From Thermoactinospora rubra (GTDB lineage: Bacteria; Actinomycetota; Actinomycetes; Streptosporangiales; Streptosporangiaceae), in contig NZ_MSZZ01000055.1 of assembly GCF_002093975.1 (NCBI RefSeq), positions 1 through 64,000 of the forward strand: a stretch of DNA of 64,000 nt, given 5' to 3'. The notes under the pieces were generated by a model. The model ran no database searches, was not told where the DNA came from, and saw only the letters and a list, made by a program, of their open reading frames with translations. Shown here one piece after another: positions 8,401-17,032 of the stretch (its first letter is position 1; each line of letters opens with the position of its first letter). The translations under genes were made by a program, and so were the position numbers.

Positions 8401-11400
8401 TTAGTCAGGCGGCCGAGGGCGTCGTAGGTCAGCGAGGTCGTCCGGTTGTTGGCGTCGACCTCCTTGACGGGATAGCCCCAGGCCGGGTCGATGGTGGTGG
8501 TCACCACGTGTCCGGCCGGGTTGGTCACCTTGGTCTCGGTGGTCAGCCCGTTGGTCTCGGTGTACGCGGTGGCTGTGGTCCTCTTGAGGGCGTCCTGGGA
8601 CTCCTTCAACCGTCCGTAGGCGTCGAAGGTGGAGGTGTTGCTCACCAGGTAGCCGGGGGTGCCGCCGGTGTACTCCTTGGCGACCTTGGTCTGGGTGACG
8701 TCCCCGGCCTCCGGCTTCACGCCGAAGTCCTGGCCGTCGTAGGCGAACAGGGTGTCGGAGATGGCGTCGTCCGGGTAGGAGGGGGTCTTGCCGCAGGCGA
8801 CGCCCACGGTCTTGGACGCGCTAGGGAACTCGACCAGCATCTTGTCGAGGTTCTTCACGTACGTGGTGGTGGTGCACCGGTCGTCGTCCGCCGTCGCGAC
8901 GTCGCCGAGGTCGTTGACCTGGGTGGCGTTGCCGTGCTCGTCGTAGGCGGTGTCCACCTGGGTGACGCGGTGGCTGCCGCTGGCCAGGCGCGTCCGGGTG
9001 ACGGTGCGGGCGTTCTCCACCTGGTACGCCTGGAGGCTGCCCTGGGTGGCGGTGAGGCGCGTCCAGGGGTCGTGCAGCTCGGTGGTGACGTCGGTGGCGC
9101 CGTTGTAGACGATCTCCTCGCGGAGGAAGCCCGCCAGTGGCTTGTCGTCCTTGAGCCGCACGTTGGTGGAGTCGACGATCTCCGGGGTCTTCGTGCCGCC
9201 GGAGGGGCCGAGGCGGTCGCCGTACATGCCGCGGAAGAACAGGAACTGGGTCTTGGCCTGCGGCTTGTTGCCGTCGTTGGCGGGATCGCCCTTGCGGACC
9301 ACCACCTTCTCGTATCCGCGCCAGTCCGCCCAGGTGCGGTACTGCTCGCCGATCAGCGGGTCGTCGGTGTACGCCCAGGCGGCGCCGCCGACGTAGTCGT
9401 ACCAGGTGACCACGTCCTTGGTGTCGGTCGCCAGGTCGTCCTCGACCACCTTGGACACCACGTACTTGTGGAACCAGTCGTTGACCGGCTCGGTCGCGGG
9501 CGGCATCGTCCACCGCACCGGGAAGCAGCGTTTGCCGTTGGACTCCGGCGCCGGCAGGGCGCCCGGCGCGCAGTCCGGCTGCGCGTAGGTGACGTTGATC
9601 GCTCCACCGGACTCGGAGGTGACGGTGGTGACGCGGCGCTTGTAGAGCTTCGGCAGGCCGTCCGTCTCGGCGTCGACGCGGTTGGGCAGCGTCGTGCCGT
9701 CGAACGTCACCGGCGGCAGCGTGACCTGGGTGGCGGCGGCCAGGCCGGTGCGGGTGATGCTGTTGAGCCACAGTGACGGGGTGGTGGAGTCGCCGGTCGC
9801 CGGGTAGGCGTGCGAGAACTCCCACTGGTCCACGCCGCGGTAGGACCCGCCCCCGGTCGAGATCCGCGTGGTCACCTTCGCCAGGCGTTTGGTGGACCAG
9901 AACGTCGGCGAGTACTTGGTCCCGCAGGGGGCCGCCGCGCAGTCCTGGTCCCAGGGGACGTCCGGCCACGAGGTGGTGTTGTGCGTGGCGCAGTTCTGGC
10001 CGGGCACGCACCGGTCCGCGGTGTCGAACACCACCTGGGCCGGAGCCGGGCCGGAGTACTCGGCGCCGGCGCGGGTGCCGTAGTCGATCCGCCGCAGGGT
10101 GCCGCCGCGCACGTACGTCCCCGTGGTCGCGCCCATGTTCTGGGCGTACCGGTTGGTCTCCGGCGCGTAGAAGTAGCTCATCGAGTTGCCGTGCGCGTCG
10201 ACCACGTAGTCCAGGTTCCAGCGGTAGGCCTGCTGGCACGCCGAGGCGGCGAACGTGGCCGCGTGGCACGGCTCGTCGGGGGCGTCCCCGTTGGAGTCGT
10301 TGCCGTACACCGGCACGGTCCACGTCGACTGGGTGGTCTCGCGGCCCGACGTCCAGTTCGGCAGGCGGTTCAGACCGAAGAAGTACTGCGTGCCGTCCGT
10401 CGTGGTGACCTTCCAGTACTCGCCGTTGTCGTCGCCGTTGGCCTGGGGGTCGCTGCGGAACAGGTGCTCGATGCGGGTGCCGTCGTCGTGCTCGGGCCGC
10501 CACACGTCGTTCTGGAAGACCAGCCGGCCGGAGTGCTCGCCGAACGACAGCGTGGCGTTCTCGGTCTCCCAGCACAGGTCGCCGGTCTTGGTCTGGCCGT
10601 TGTTCCCGCCGAGATCCTCCGCGCAGCTCTTGTACGACCGCTCGATGAACCCGGGCGACAGGTTCCACCCCTCACCCAGCCAGGACGCCTGGTTGTTCGT
10701 CGAGACGGTGCGCCCGTCCACGGCGCTCGAGGAGTAGGAGGCCACCAGCGTCGGGGCCAGTTCCCCGGGCACCGGCGGGGTGTCCATCTCGTACGCCCAG
10801 GTGAACTCGCCTCCCTGGGTGGAGAGCTGCCATTTGCCGGACGGCGCCAGCGAGGTGGCCTTGTAGTCGCCGGTCGCTCCTGCGGCCGACGCCGTCAGCG
10901 CGAACGTGCTCGCCGCGTCGCCGACCGACACCTCGGCCGACAACTCGCCCGCCTTCAGGTCGTTGCGCAGGGCCGTGACCGGCGCGGCGCCGCCCTGCGG
11001 CACCAGCTGCAGCCGCGAGGCCCAGTCGCCGCCGTAGGCGTCCCGGAAGGCCGAGTAGTCCACCGTCACGGTCACCGGACCGGGCTCGGCCTTGCCGTCC
11101 GCGCGCCGTACCGAGAGCAGCAGGCCCTCCACGCCCGCCCGGGCGGCGGCGCCCCGGTCGAGCACCTCGACCTTCACCCGCTCCGGCCCCGGCTGCTTCG
11201 CCGCCGCCACCCAGACCGGCAGCGACCCGGCCTGGGCCCTGCCTCCCGCGGCGGACCGGTCCGCGGCGGCGGGCAGCGCGACCTCCGCGGCGCCCGCGGC
11301 CGGCCAGTCGGTCTTCGGCTCAGGCCGCCGGTCCGATGCCGCCTCGGCGTCGCGCCGGGCGGCCGGAGGCGCGAAGTCCTCGCCGGGAACCGGCTCGATC

Positions 11401-11552
11401 TTGTCCGGTTCGCTCGGCTTGGCGGGCGCCAGCGCGGCCGTCGCCGCCAGGACCATGTCAGGGGAAGTCCCGGCGGGCGTGCCCGCGAGCAACACGACGA
11501 ATAAGCAGCTGAAGGCCGTGACGGGCCACAGCCGCCGGCGATGACGGCGCAT
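5475..11552 (-). CDS. Very large secreted RHS/YD-repeat protein with unknown C-terminal domain
   Basis: This 2025-residue protein has an N-terminal signal-like segment (Arg-rich start, hydrophobic to about residue 35) and a beta-rich head (about 60-650, SpvB-like). A long run of YD repeats follows (about 800-1700, many Tyr-Asp-x-x-Gly-Arg units). The RHS-associated core ends in Arg-Glu-Tyr-Asp-Pro ... Gly-Arg-Phe-Val-Ser-Ala-Asp-Pro and Asp-Pro-Asp-Gly-Leu, near residue 1800. RHS proteins form a shell around a C-terminal, often toxic, domain released by cleavage after the core. The last 225 residues match no toxin I recognise: a basic Pro-rich linker, a mixed alpha/beta part, and a final 55 residues very rich in Ala, Gly and Val. 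No candidate immunity gene follows directly. It starts 21 bp after the LamG gene and is probably co-transcribed with it. Confidence 0.85.
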   Translation of the reverse strand: MRRHRRRLWPVTAFSCLFVVLLAGTPAGTSPDMVLAATAALAPAKPSEPDKIEPVPGEDFAPPAARRDAEAASDRRPEPKTDWPAAGAAEVALPAAADRSAAGGRAQAGSLPVWVAAAKQPGPERVKVEVLDRGAAARAGVEGLLLSVRRADGKAEPGPVTVTVDYSAFRDAYGGDWASRLQLVPQGGAAPVTALRNDLKAGELSAEVSVGDAASTFALTASAAGATGDYKATSLAPSGKWQLSTQGGEFTWAYEMDTPPVPGELAPTLVASYSSSAVDGRTVSTNNQASWLGEGWNLSPGFIERSYKSCAEDLGGNNGQTKTGDLCWETENATLSFGEHSGRLVFQNDVWRPEHDDGTRIEHLFRSDPQANGDDNGEYWKVTTTDGTQYFFGLNRLPNWTSGRETTQSTWTVPVYGNDSNGDAPDEPCHAATFAASACQQAYRWNLDYVVDAHGNSMSYFYAPETNRYAQNMGATTGTYVRGGTLRRIDYGTRAGAEYSGPAPAQVVFDTADRCVPGQNCATHNTTSWPDVPWDQDCAAAPCGTKYSPTFWSTKRLAKVTTRISTGGGSYRGVDQWEFSHAYPATGDSTTPSLWLNSITRTGLAAATQVTLPPVTFDGTTLPNRVDAETDGLPKLYKRRVTTVTSESGGAINVTYAQPDCAPGALPAPESNGKRCFPVRWTMPPATEPVNDWFHKYVVSKVVEDDLATDTKDVVTWYDYVGGAAWAYTDDPLIGEQYRTWADWRGYEKVVVRKGDPANDGNKPQAKTQFLFFRGMYGDRLGPSGGTKTPEIVDSTNVRLKDDKPLAGFLREEIVYNGATDVTTELHDPWTRLTATQGSLQAYQVENARTVTRTRLASGSHRVTQVDTAYDEHGNATQVNDLGDVATADDDRCTTTTYVKNLDKMLVEFPSASKTVGVACGKTPSYPDDAISDTLFAYDGQDFGVKPEAGDVTQTKVAKEYTGGTPGYLVSNTSTFDAYGRLKESQDALKRTTATAYTETNGLTTETKVTNPAGHVVTTTIDPAWGYPVKEVDANNRTTSLTYDALGRLTKVYKPGRSAAAGDSPHIRYSYGLSRTSPNWVLTSTLRANGNHVESYELFDGFLRSRQTQEPSPAGGRIVTETLYDTHGLVNLTRPAYHTTGDPGTTLFVPDAGKVPAATVISYDGAERKTAEIFVAANELGQLGERWRTTTSYGGDWISEIPPLGKTVTTKYIDARGRVTALVQWQGRTLSGPADVTRYGYTKRGELAKITDAAGNVWRYTYDVLGRKIKAEDPDRGVSTMTYDDAGQLQTTTDARGKTVVSVYDELGRVKQTHLASAPTTPLTTNVYDTLSKGGLTSSTRYVNGHAYVEQVTGYDEGGRPQGTSITIPEVEKQLAGTYTTTNTYADDGSVKTSLLPKLGDDVPAETLVYGYDDHGRLDTVKGAQTYVADTEYNALGEHAQSELGMPDKLLWRTTYYEPGTRRVTEVLTERDTTGAGMMVNSLTYGYDLAGNVTRTTDRTAGFEKDTQCYTYDYLRRITAAWTQSTDTCAAAPSAQVVGGPAPYWHEYGHDAIGNRRTKTVKGLGGAADVVTAYAYPEPGDGVVRPHAVTAVTTGSASVQYGYDETGSVTTRPGPTGTQTLKWNDEGLLESVTAGDKVTSYLYDAQGKQLIRRDPGTVTLFLPGGEVRLNTATGSTTGTRYYDGLGTRTAAGLTWTIADHHNTSHLAVNATTRAATVRRLDLFGNPRGSAADWPAGSRAFVGGTANAATGLTRLGVREYDPAAGRFVSADPILDALDPQQMNAYAYANNSPATMTDPDGLKYFESDSRGQVHVARPVPKLRSWPKPRPKPRAARSIAHLKDFGRRCEGGRDYCKALPRKVAQQRRQVSRAQQHDWNGPDGRRGHVGGYSRDKRTVEWVTTYSYMAGEVGYQVKQLRVNQFVFMEMAYFKLPEILGGEWALDYLHYRNTNGNVVVRDPQAVKTKVDWKAFRACGFAVVAGVTAIGAGAAAIAAAPYAGPAIAVTAAKVGGGSSIVGGVAGIAGGCW

Positions 11553-11573
11553 GATGCTGATCCCTTTCCTGCG

Positions 11574-14500
11574 TCACAATCTGATGGCCACGAATCCGAG
11601 GGAGCGGTCGAGCGTCTGGCCCTCGCAGTGGCGGTCACGTGTGTCGAAGAGGTCGCCCGAGGGGGTCCGGCAGCGGAACAGTTCGGCGCCGGTCGTGCCC
11701 GGCATCCCCGGCACGTCCTGGGGCGGGGCGGTCCAGATGTAGCCGATCGTCTTCACCGTCGTCTGGCCCTCGCAGCCGGGGTCGGTGGAGGTGAAGATGT
11801 CGACGCCGTTGCGGCACATGAGCAAGGCGGTGGTGCCGGGCAGCTGGACCATCGGCACGGTGCCGATGTTGCCCTCCGGGCGGTAGTGCGCCTCCACCCG
11901 CGAGCCGGAGGTGGCGTGGTCGTGGGGATGCCCGGTCGTCACGTGCCTGACCAGATGCCGGTAGGCGCGGGTGTGGCCGAGCGGGCCCTCCGTCTTCATG
12001 CCCTCGCAGCCGGGGTCGGTGGAGGCGAAGTGGCCCCCGCCGTTGGGGATGACGCATCGGTAGATCCGCAGCGTGGGCACGCCCTCGGGCGGCGTGCTGT
12101 ACAGCTTGCCGATGCTGCCGAGGTTGGCGTAGGGGCCCTCGGCCTGGCAGTCGAAGCTGAGGAAGTAATCGGTCGCGCCGTTACGGCAGGAGTACACCGG
12201 CACGGTGTTCGGCGCGTCCGCCGGAGCCGGCAGGCCGAGGGAGAACTCGAAGTGCGAGCCGGGCGGCACCTGCCCGGTCGTCACGATGTGCCGGCCGACG
12301 AGGTTGTAGAACCGGCCGAGCTGCCCGCCGTAGTGGTTGGTGTTCCTGGTGACCGGTTCGGCCCCGTACTCGTCGCGGATCTGGTCCGCGGTGCGGACGC
12401 CGGTCCAGGCGTGCACGTCGTCGATCGCCCCGGCGAAGGGCGTCGCCGGCGCGCCGCTCGCCTTGCCGCGGCCGATCTGGAAGACGCCCGTGGCGTTCAC
12501 TTTGGCCGTGGCCGTCTTCTCGCCCACGAAGGCGCCGTCGACGTAGAGGCGGATCTTCTGGTCCGCCGCGTCGTACACCCCGGCCAGATGCGTCCACTCC
12601 CCCTCCTGCGCGGTGGTGGTCGAGTCCACGCTGATGGTCAGCTGGCTGTCGGTTTCCGACGCCGGCAGCGCGAACGACCACTTGCGGGTGTCGCCCCGGT
12701 AGCGCAGCTGGAAGCCGCTCCCCTGGGAGCCGTCCTGGCTCAGGACGGTGCGCCACTGGGCGTCGGCCGCGTCCAGCCTGACCCGGGCGGTGACGGTGAA
12801 GCTCGCGTCCGTGCGCACAGCCGGACCGCTGGTGGAGAGCGTCGCGGCGGTCCCGTCGAACAGCACCGCCCCGGTCCCCACCCTGCCGGCGGTCCAGGAG
12901 CCGGCGCTGCCCAGCGTGCCCAGGCGGTAGTTGCCCGACACGTCCTGCGCCGTCGCGCCCGTCCCCTCGTCCAGCGGCAGGAACAGCTCCTCGGCCGCCG
13001 GAGTGCCGGCCAGGTCGTGGATCTCCTCGGCGGAGAGGACCCGGCTGTAGATCCGCACTTCGTCCAGCGCGCCCGGCCAGTAGTCCGCCGGCCCACCCGC
13101 CGACCGGGCCCGGCCGAGCTGCACCGACCCGGTCGCCTTCCACGGCGTGGTGTGGCCGGCGGAGGCGCCGGCCACGCCGTCGACGTAGATCTTGACCTGC
13201 TGGGTGGCGGCGTCGTACACGCCGACCAGATGGGTCCACCGGCCCGCCACGGCCGGCGTCGCCGACTCGGCGGTACGGCTCGCGGCCGAGCCGGCGTCGG
13301 ACGCCCGCATCCGGAAGGTCCACTTCTTGCCGGCCGCGTCGTACCCCAGGGCGAACCCGCTGACCTGGGAGCCGTCCTGGCTCACCGCGACCCGGGAGAC
13401 GGCGTCCAGCCGGTCGAGCTTCACCCAGGCAGCGACGGTGAACGACTTGTCGGTCTCCACGGTGGGACCGCCGGCGGTGTTGACGTGCCCGGCGGCGCCG
13501 TCCAGCCACAGCGCGTCGCCGTGCCGGCCGATGCGCCAGCGCGCCGCCGTGCCCAGGGCGACGGTGCCGTCATGGCCGTTGGGCGAGTCGTCGACGACCG
13601 CCGTCTCGTCGTAGCCCTCCAGCTTCCAGTGCCCCTTCGGGGGCGTGCCGCGCCCGACCCAGAAGTGGTAACGGTACTCGGGACCCGCGTTGCCGGCGCG
13701 GTCGACGCTGCGGACGTACAGGTCCATCGGGCCGTCCTCAGGCGGCGTGACCAGCACGTTCGCGGTGCCGGAGCTGCTCGCGGCGACGCGCTTGAAGGTG
13801 TCCGGGTGGCCGTACAGGTAGTACTCGAACGCCGCCACGTCGGTGACGCCGTCGGCGTTGAGCGCGAACCCTCCCGTGAAGCCGACCGCGCCACCCCGCG
13901 GGCAGGGGTCGTAGTCGGGCGGCGGGCACTCGGGATAGGTGGACGAGCTGACCTTCGGCGTCCTGTCCGGCCCCGTCCTGTCGATCGTGACGTCGCACCA
14001 CGGGCCCCACGGCCCGAAGTCGACGCCGTCCGTGCCGCGTACCCGGTAGGCCAGCCGCGCCCCGTCGGGGGCGTTCGCCGCCGGCACGTCGGCGGTGAAG
14101 GTGGCGCCGGACTGCTTCCCTCCGGTGGTGACCGTGCCGAGCAGCGGGCCGAACCGCGTGTACCACTCGAAGTTGGCCGACACCAGCCCACCGTCGGGGT
14201 CGGAGATCTTCGCCGCCATCTGCGGCCCCCGCAGGCCCAGGTTGGGGTCGTTGTCGATGTGGGGATTGACGCGAGGCTCGTTCGGCTCCACGGCGCACTG
14301 CACGCCCTCCACCGTCTGGGCGGTGGGCACGCCGGGGTAGGAGTTGTACGTGACCTCCAGGGTCGGGGTGGTGGCGAACTTCTTCCAGGCGTAGGCGTCG
14401 CCCTCGTTGCCGGCCTTGAGCATGATCGCCACAGTGCCGCCGTACCGCGTGAGCCCGTTCGTGACGGCCGCGGCGGCCGGGAACCCGAGCGACTTGCCCG

Positions 14501-15704
14501 GGCAGGCGGAGCTGTAGCCGTAGGCGACGGTGTGCGTGTACAGGTAGACCGCGTTCGGGTACGGCTGGTTGCTCCAGGTCGTCCCCGAGTTGACGGGACT
14601 CGTCCCGTACGCCACCACGTCGCGCGGGTAGACGCACGACGGCGCGTAGGTCTCGAAGGCGTTGAACTCCGCGCCGAGGATGTGCTTGCCGGCCAGGGCC
14701 GCCGCGTCGAACTGGAAGTACGACCGGGCCACGCCGATGCCGTTGCAGTAGGACCACCCGCAGTATCCGACCTTGGCCACGTTGTCCCCGTCGCCGCCCC
14801 AATAGGGATCGCCGGGATGGCCGGAGAGCACCATGGCGAACCCGGTCCGGGTCGCCGGGAAGCCCGCCATGATCTCCACCGGGAACGTCGTCGCGGAGTC
14901 GGTCAGCGCCTTGCGGTCCGGCCGCAGCACCAGCCGGTCCTCGTCCAGAGCGAAGCGGTCCACCGCCTTGGGCGCCTCCGCCGGGGCCGCGTCCCGCGTG
15001 ACCGCCGCTCCGGTGCCGAGGACCAGCGTGCCCTTCTCGTCGTAGAAGCCGGCGACGTCGTCCTCGTCGCGGCGTGCCCGCGCGCCCTTGGCGTCCACGT
15101 CCAGCGCCAGCTCGGCCAGCTTCGGGTGCTCCGCCGCGGCCCTGTCCTTGACCACCAGCGTCTGGGTGAAGCCCTGCGCGCTCGCCGTCATCCGCAGATC
15201 CACTCCGGGCAGGACCTCCGGATAGGTCGCGGAGGCCCCGTCCAGCACCGGCTCCGGCAACGCCTCCGGCCAGCGCAGCTCCACCTGCGACGAGCCCCGG
15301 GCGAGCCGTACCAGGGGCTGGTCCCCGCCCCCGGAGAAGACCACCGGAACCGTGGTCGCGACCGGCTCCACCCCGCCGTCGGCGCGCTTGCGCAGGGTCG
15401 GGTCGACCGGTACCCAGCCCGAGTCACGCCGGACACGTACCGGGACGGCCCGCAGCTCCGCCGTGAACGTCCCGTCCGGGTTGGCGTAGACGTCCTGCGT
15501 CTCGCCCTGCTCGGACGTCACCGCGACCCGCTTGCCGGTCCGTTTCGCCTCACCGGCCGCCCAGGATGCCGATCCCACCGGATCGTCGCTCGCCGAAGCC
15601 GGGGAACGGTCCACCGCTGCCGCGACGCCGGGCGGACCCACCATCGGCAACAGTCCACAGAACGTGGCCGTCGCCACGACGAAAGCGCCAAGGTGACGCC
15701 ACAC
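11574..15704 (-). CDS. Secreted LamG-domain protein (1376 residues)
   Basis: A signal peptide (about residues 1-30, ending Gly-Val-Ala-Ala-Ala) is followed by a long Ala-rich beta region. A DNRLRE-like part (about 290-430, Ser-Tyr-Phe-Gln-Phe) comes next, then a fibronectin-like stretch and two LamG/concanavalin-type domains (about 660-870 and 880-1090). Both LamG domains carry Ser-Phe-Thr-Val...Trp/Arg-Val-Lys/Arg-Leu and Trp-Thr-His-Leu-x-Gly-Val-Tyr-Asp. The C-terminal 270 residues hold several copies of a Cys-containing repeat with Asp-Pro-Gly-Cys-Glu-Gly, shared with the glycosidase at 3775-5349. It precedes the RHS gene by 21 bp, an arrangement common in actinomycetes. It may bind wall or extracellular sugar and help present or export the RHS protein. 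Confidence 0.8.
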   Translation of the reverse strand: MWRHLGAFVVATATFCGLLPMVGPPGVAAAVDRSPASASDDPVGSASWAAGEAKRTGKRVAVTSEQGETQDVYANPDGTFTAELRAVPVRVRRDSGWVPVDPTLRKRADGGVEPVATTVPVVFSGGGDQPLVRLARGSSQVELRWPEALPEPVLDGASATYPEVLPGVDLRMTASAQGFTQTLVVKDRAAAEHPKLAELALDVDAKGARARRDEDDVAGFYDEKGTLVLGTGAAVTRDAAPAEAPKAVDRFALDEDRLVLRPDRKALTDSATTFPVEIMAGFPATRTGFAMVLSGHPGDPYWGGDGDNVAKVGYCGWSYCNGIGVARSYFQFDAAALAGKHILGAEFNAFETYAPSCVYPRDVVAYGTSPVNSGTTWSNQPYPNAVYLYTHTVAYGYSSACPGKSLGFPAAAAVTNGLTRYGGTVAIMLKAGNEGDAYAWKKFATTPTLEVTYNSYPGVPTAQTVEGVQCAVEPNEPRVNPHIDNDPNLGLRGPQMAAKISDPDGGLVSANFEWYTRFGPLLGTVTTGGKQSGATFTADVPAANAPDGARLAYRVRGTDGVDFGPWGPWCDVTIDRTGPDRTPKVSSSTYPECPPPDYDPCPRGGAVGFTGGFALNADGVTDVAAFEYYLYGHPDTFKRVAASSSGTANVLVTPPEDGPMDLYVRSVDRAGNAGPEYRYHFWVGRGTPPKGHWKLEGYDETAVVDDSPNGHDGTVALGTAARWRIGRHGDALWLDGAAGHVNTAGGPTVETDKSFTVAAWVKLDRLDAVSRVAVSQDGSQVSGFALGYDAAGKKWTFRMRASDAGSAASRTAESATPAVAGRWTHLVGVYDAATQQVKIYVDGVAGASAGHTTPWKATGSVQLGRARSAGGPADYWPGALDEVRIYSRVLSAEEIHDLAGTPAAEELFLPLDEGTGATAQDVSGNYRLGTLGSAGSWTAGRVGTGAVLFDGTAATLSTSGPAVRTDASFTVTARVRLDAADAQWRTVLSQDGSQGSGFQLRYRGDTRKWSFALPASETDSQLTISVDSTTTAQEGEWTHLAGVYDAADQKIRLYVDGAFVGEKTATAKVNATGVFQIGRGKASGAPATPFAGAIDDVHAWTGVRTADQIRDEYGAEPVTRNTNHYGGQLGRFYNLVGRHIVTTGQVPPGSHFEFSLGLPAPADAPNTVPVYSCRNGATDYFLSFDCQAEGPYANLGSIGKLYSTPPEGVPTLRIYRCVIPNGGGHFASTDPGCEGMKTEGPLGHTRAYRHLVRHVTTGHPHDHATSGSRVEAHYRPEGNIGTVPMVQLPGTTALLMCRNGVDIFTSTDPGCEGQTTVKTIGYIWTAPPQDVPGMPGTTGAELFRCRTPSGDLFDTRDRHCEGQTLDRSLGFVAIRL

Positions 15705-16018
15705 GGTGCCTCCATAAATAACCAGCCGGACATCCCCGCCGACCTGATTTCCGTGACGCAGACGATCGGCAGCGCGCAGCCGCGGAACCGATCGCTGGAA
15801 GGGCCGTCGCAGGAGCTACCGGAGGTGTTCCTGCGACGGGAGTGACTGAATTCAAGCCAGGCTCAGTGTCGGGATCCGGGCGCGGCCGAGCCAGGGCAGG
15901 CGGCGGACACTTGGAGGACAATCCGCTCGCCTCCGGGTGCGTCCGCGGAAGCGGTGTAGGAGTTCGCCGGTGACAGGTGTGGCGTCCGTGATCGGCCGGT
16001 GGGGCGGCGGCCGGGAGG
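15705..16018. other. Gene-free stretch upstream of the LamG gene
   Basis: I see no convincing gene in these 314 bp. They should contain the promoter of the leftward LamG-RHS operon; an AT-rich spot (CATAAATAACCA, near 15712-15723) lies just before the LamG start. The hairpin at 15804-15839 is the only other clear structure. Confidence 0.5.
15804..15839. terminator. Hairpin, 11-bp perfect stem
   Basis: CCGTCGCAGGA (15804-15814) pairs perfectly with TCCTGCGACGG (15829-15839), with a 14-base loop. It could end the leftward catabolic operon whose last gene stops at 16019, or be an operator for the LamG operon. Confidence 0.4.
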
Positions 16019-17032
16019 TCAACGTGAGCGGGCGCGACGCTTGGTGACGGTGCCTGCCGCGGCGATGCGGTCAGCGATCTCCGCCCGGGGTGTGCCCACG
16101 GCGAGCAGCGTCCACAGCAGTATGCGGGCCTTGAGCGGGTTCAGAGTCCCGGCGCTGATGAGTCCCCGGCCGAGCAGGTCGCTCTCGGAGCCGGCGAAGC
16201 CATAGGTGGAGGACAGCACCGTGCCCGCTCCGGTGCGGCTGGCGAGGACGACCGGCATCCGGCTCGCAAGAGCGGCCAGTCGTGGAACCACCGAGGCGGG
16301 CACATGGCCGGCGCCCATCGCCGCCACGACCAGCCCATCGGCCTTCTCGCCCACGGCGTCGAGCAGTTCTCCCTCGTCCCCCAGGCAGGTGACCACGAGG
16401 GGCACGGTCGGCGAACGCGCGGGCAGCCCGGCATCGAGGACGAAGCGTACGGCGGGCTTGGCCAAGAGGCGCAGCTGTCCCTCGGCCACGTAACCCATCG
16501 GGCCCCAGGGCTCGGAGCTGAAGGCATGGACCCTGTGCGTGTGCGTCTTGGCGACGTAGCGGGCCGCGTGCACCTCATCGGCGAGCGTGACGAGGCAGCC
16601 AAGGGAGCGGGCGTCCGGGCTGCTCGCGACCTGGAGCGCCGCCAGCAGGTTGGCGGGGCCGTCGCTTCCCGGCGCGGACGACGTCCGCATGGCTCCCGTG
16701 ACCACAAGCGGTTCATCCCGGCCGTGGAGGAGATCCAGCAGGTACGAGGTCTCCTCCAGGGTGTCGGTCCCCTGGACCACGACCGCTGCGTCCGCACCCC
16801 CGTCAAGCCCGGCTCGTACGGCTGCCGCGAGCCGTACGACATCCCGCATCCGCAAGGACGCGCTCGGCACGTTCATGAGGTCATGGACCTCCAGATCGAG
16901 CCACTCGCCCACGCCCGGCACCGCGGCGAGCAGGCCGTCTGCCCCGAGAGCCGGGACCGCTCCTTCCCGCTGGGCGTGCTCCGCCATGGCGATGGTGCCG
17001 CCCAGGCAGAACACGGCGATGCGCGGTCTCAT
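16019..17032 (-). CDS. L-asparaginase-family amidohydrolase
   Basis: A 337-residue cytosolic enzyme with the family signatures in order. These are Cys-Leu-Gly-Gly-Thr-Ile with the first catalytic Thr (about residue 14), Gln-Gly-Thr-Asp-Thr-Leu-Glu-Glu-Thr (about 87-95, second Thr-Asp pair), Gly-Ala-Met-Arg, and Asp-Glu-Val-His-Ala-Ala-Arg-Tyr-Val. The family hydrolyses asparagine or related amides to the acid plus ammonia. The start overlaps the stop of the M20 gene by 4 bp, so it is the last gene of a catabolic operon. It may remove an amide group from a transported compound rather than act on free asparagine. Confidence 0.85.
   Translation of the reverse strand: MRPRIAVFCLGGTIAMAEHAQREGAVPALGADGLLAAVPGVGEWLDLEVHDLMNVPSASLRMRDVVRLAAAVRAGLDGGADAAVVVQGTDTLEETSYLLDLLHGRDEPLVVTGAMRTSSAPGSDGPANLLAALQVASSPDARSLGCLVTLADEVHAARYVAKTHTHRVHAFSSEPWGPMGYVAEGQLRLLAKPAVRFVLDAGLPARSPTVPLVVTCLGDEGELLDAVGEKADGLVVAAMGAGHVPASVVPRLAALASRMPVVLASRTGAGTVLSSTYGFAGSESDLLGRGLISAGTLNPLKARILLWTLLAVGTPRAEIADRIAAAGTVTKRRARSR

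Noticed and set aside
5721-9776. A 1351-codon open frame on the + strand opposite the RHS gene
   Set aside because: The product has no motif and a Val/Gly/Arg/His-biased composition typical of antisense frames in GC-rich genes; the minus strand encodes clear YD repeats.
11541-15845. A 1434-codon open frame on the + strand opposite the LamG protein gene
   Set aside because: It is a GC-skew shadow: the product is a low-complexity Arg/Gly/Val/His mix with no domain, and the minus-strand protein has a signal peptide and clear LamG domains.
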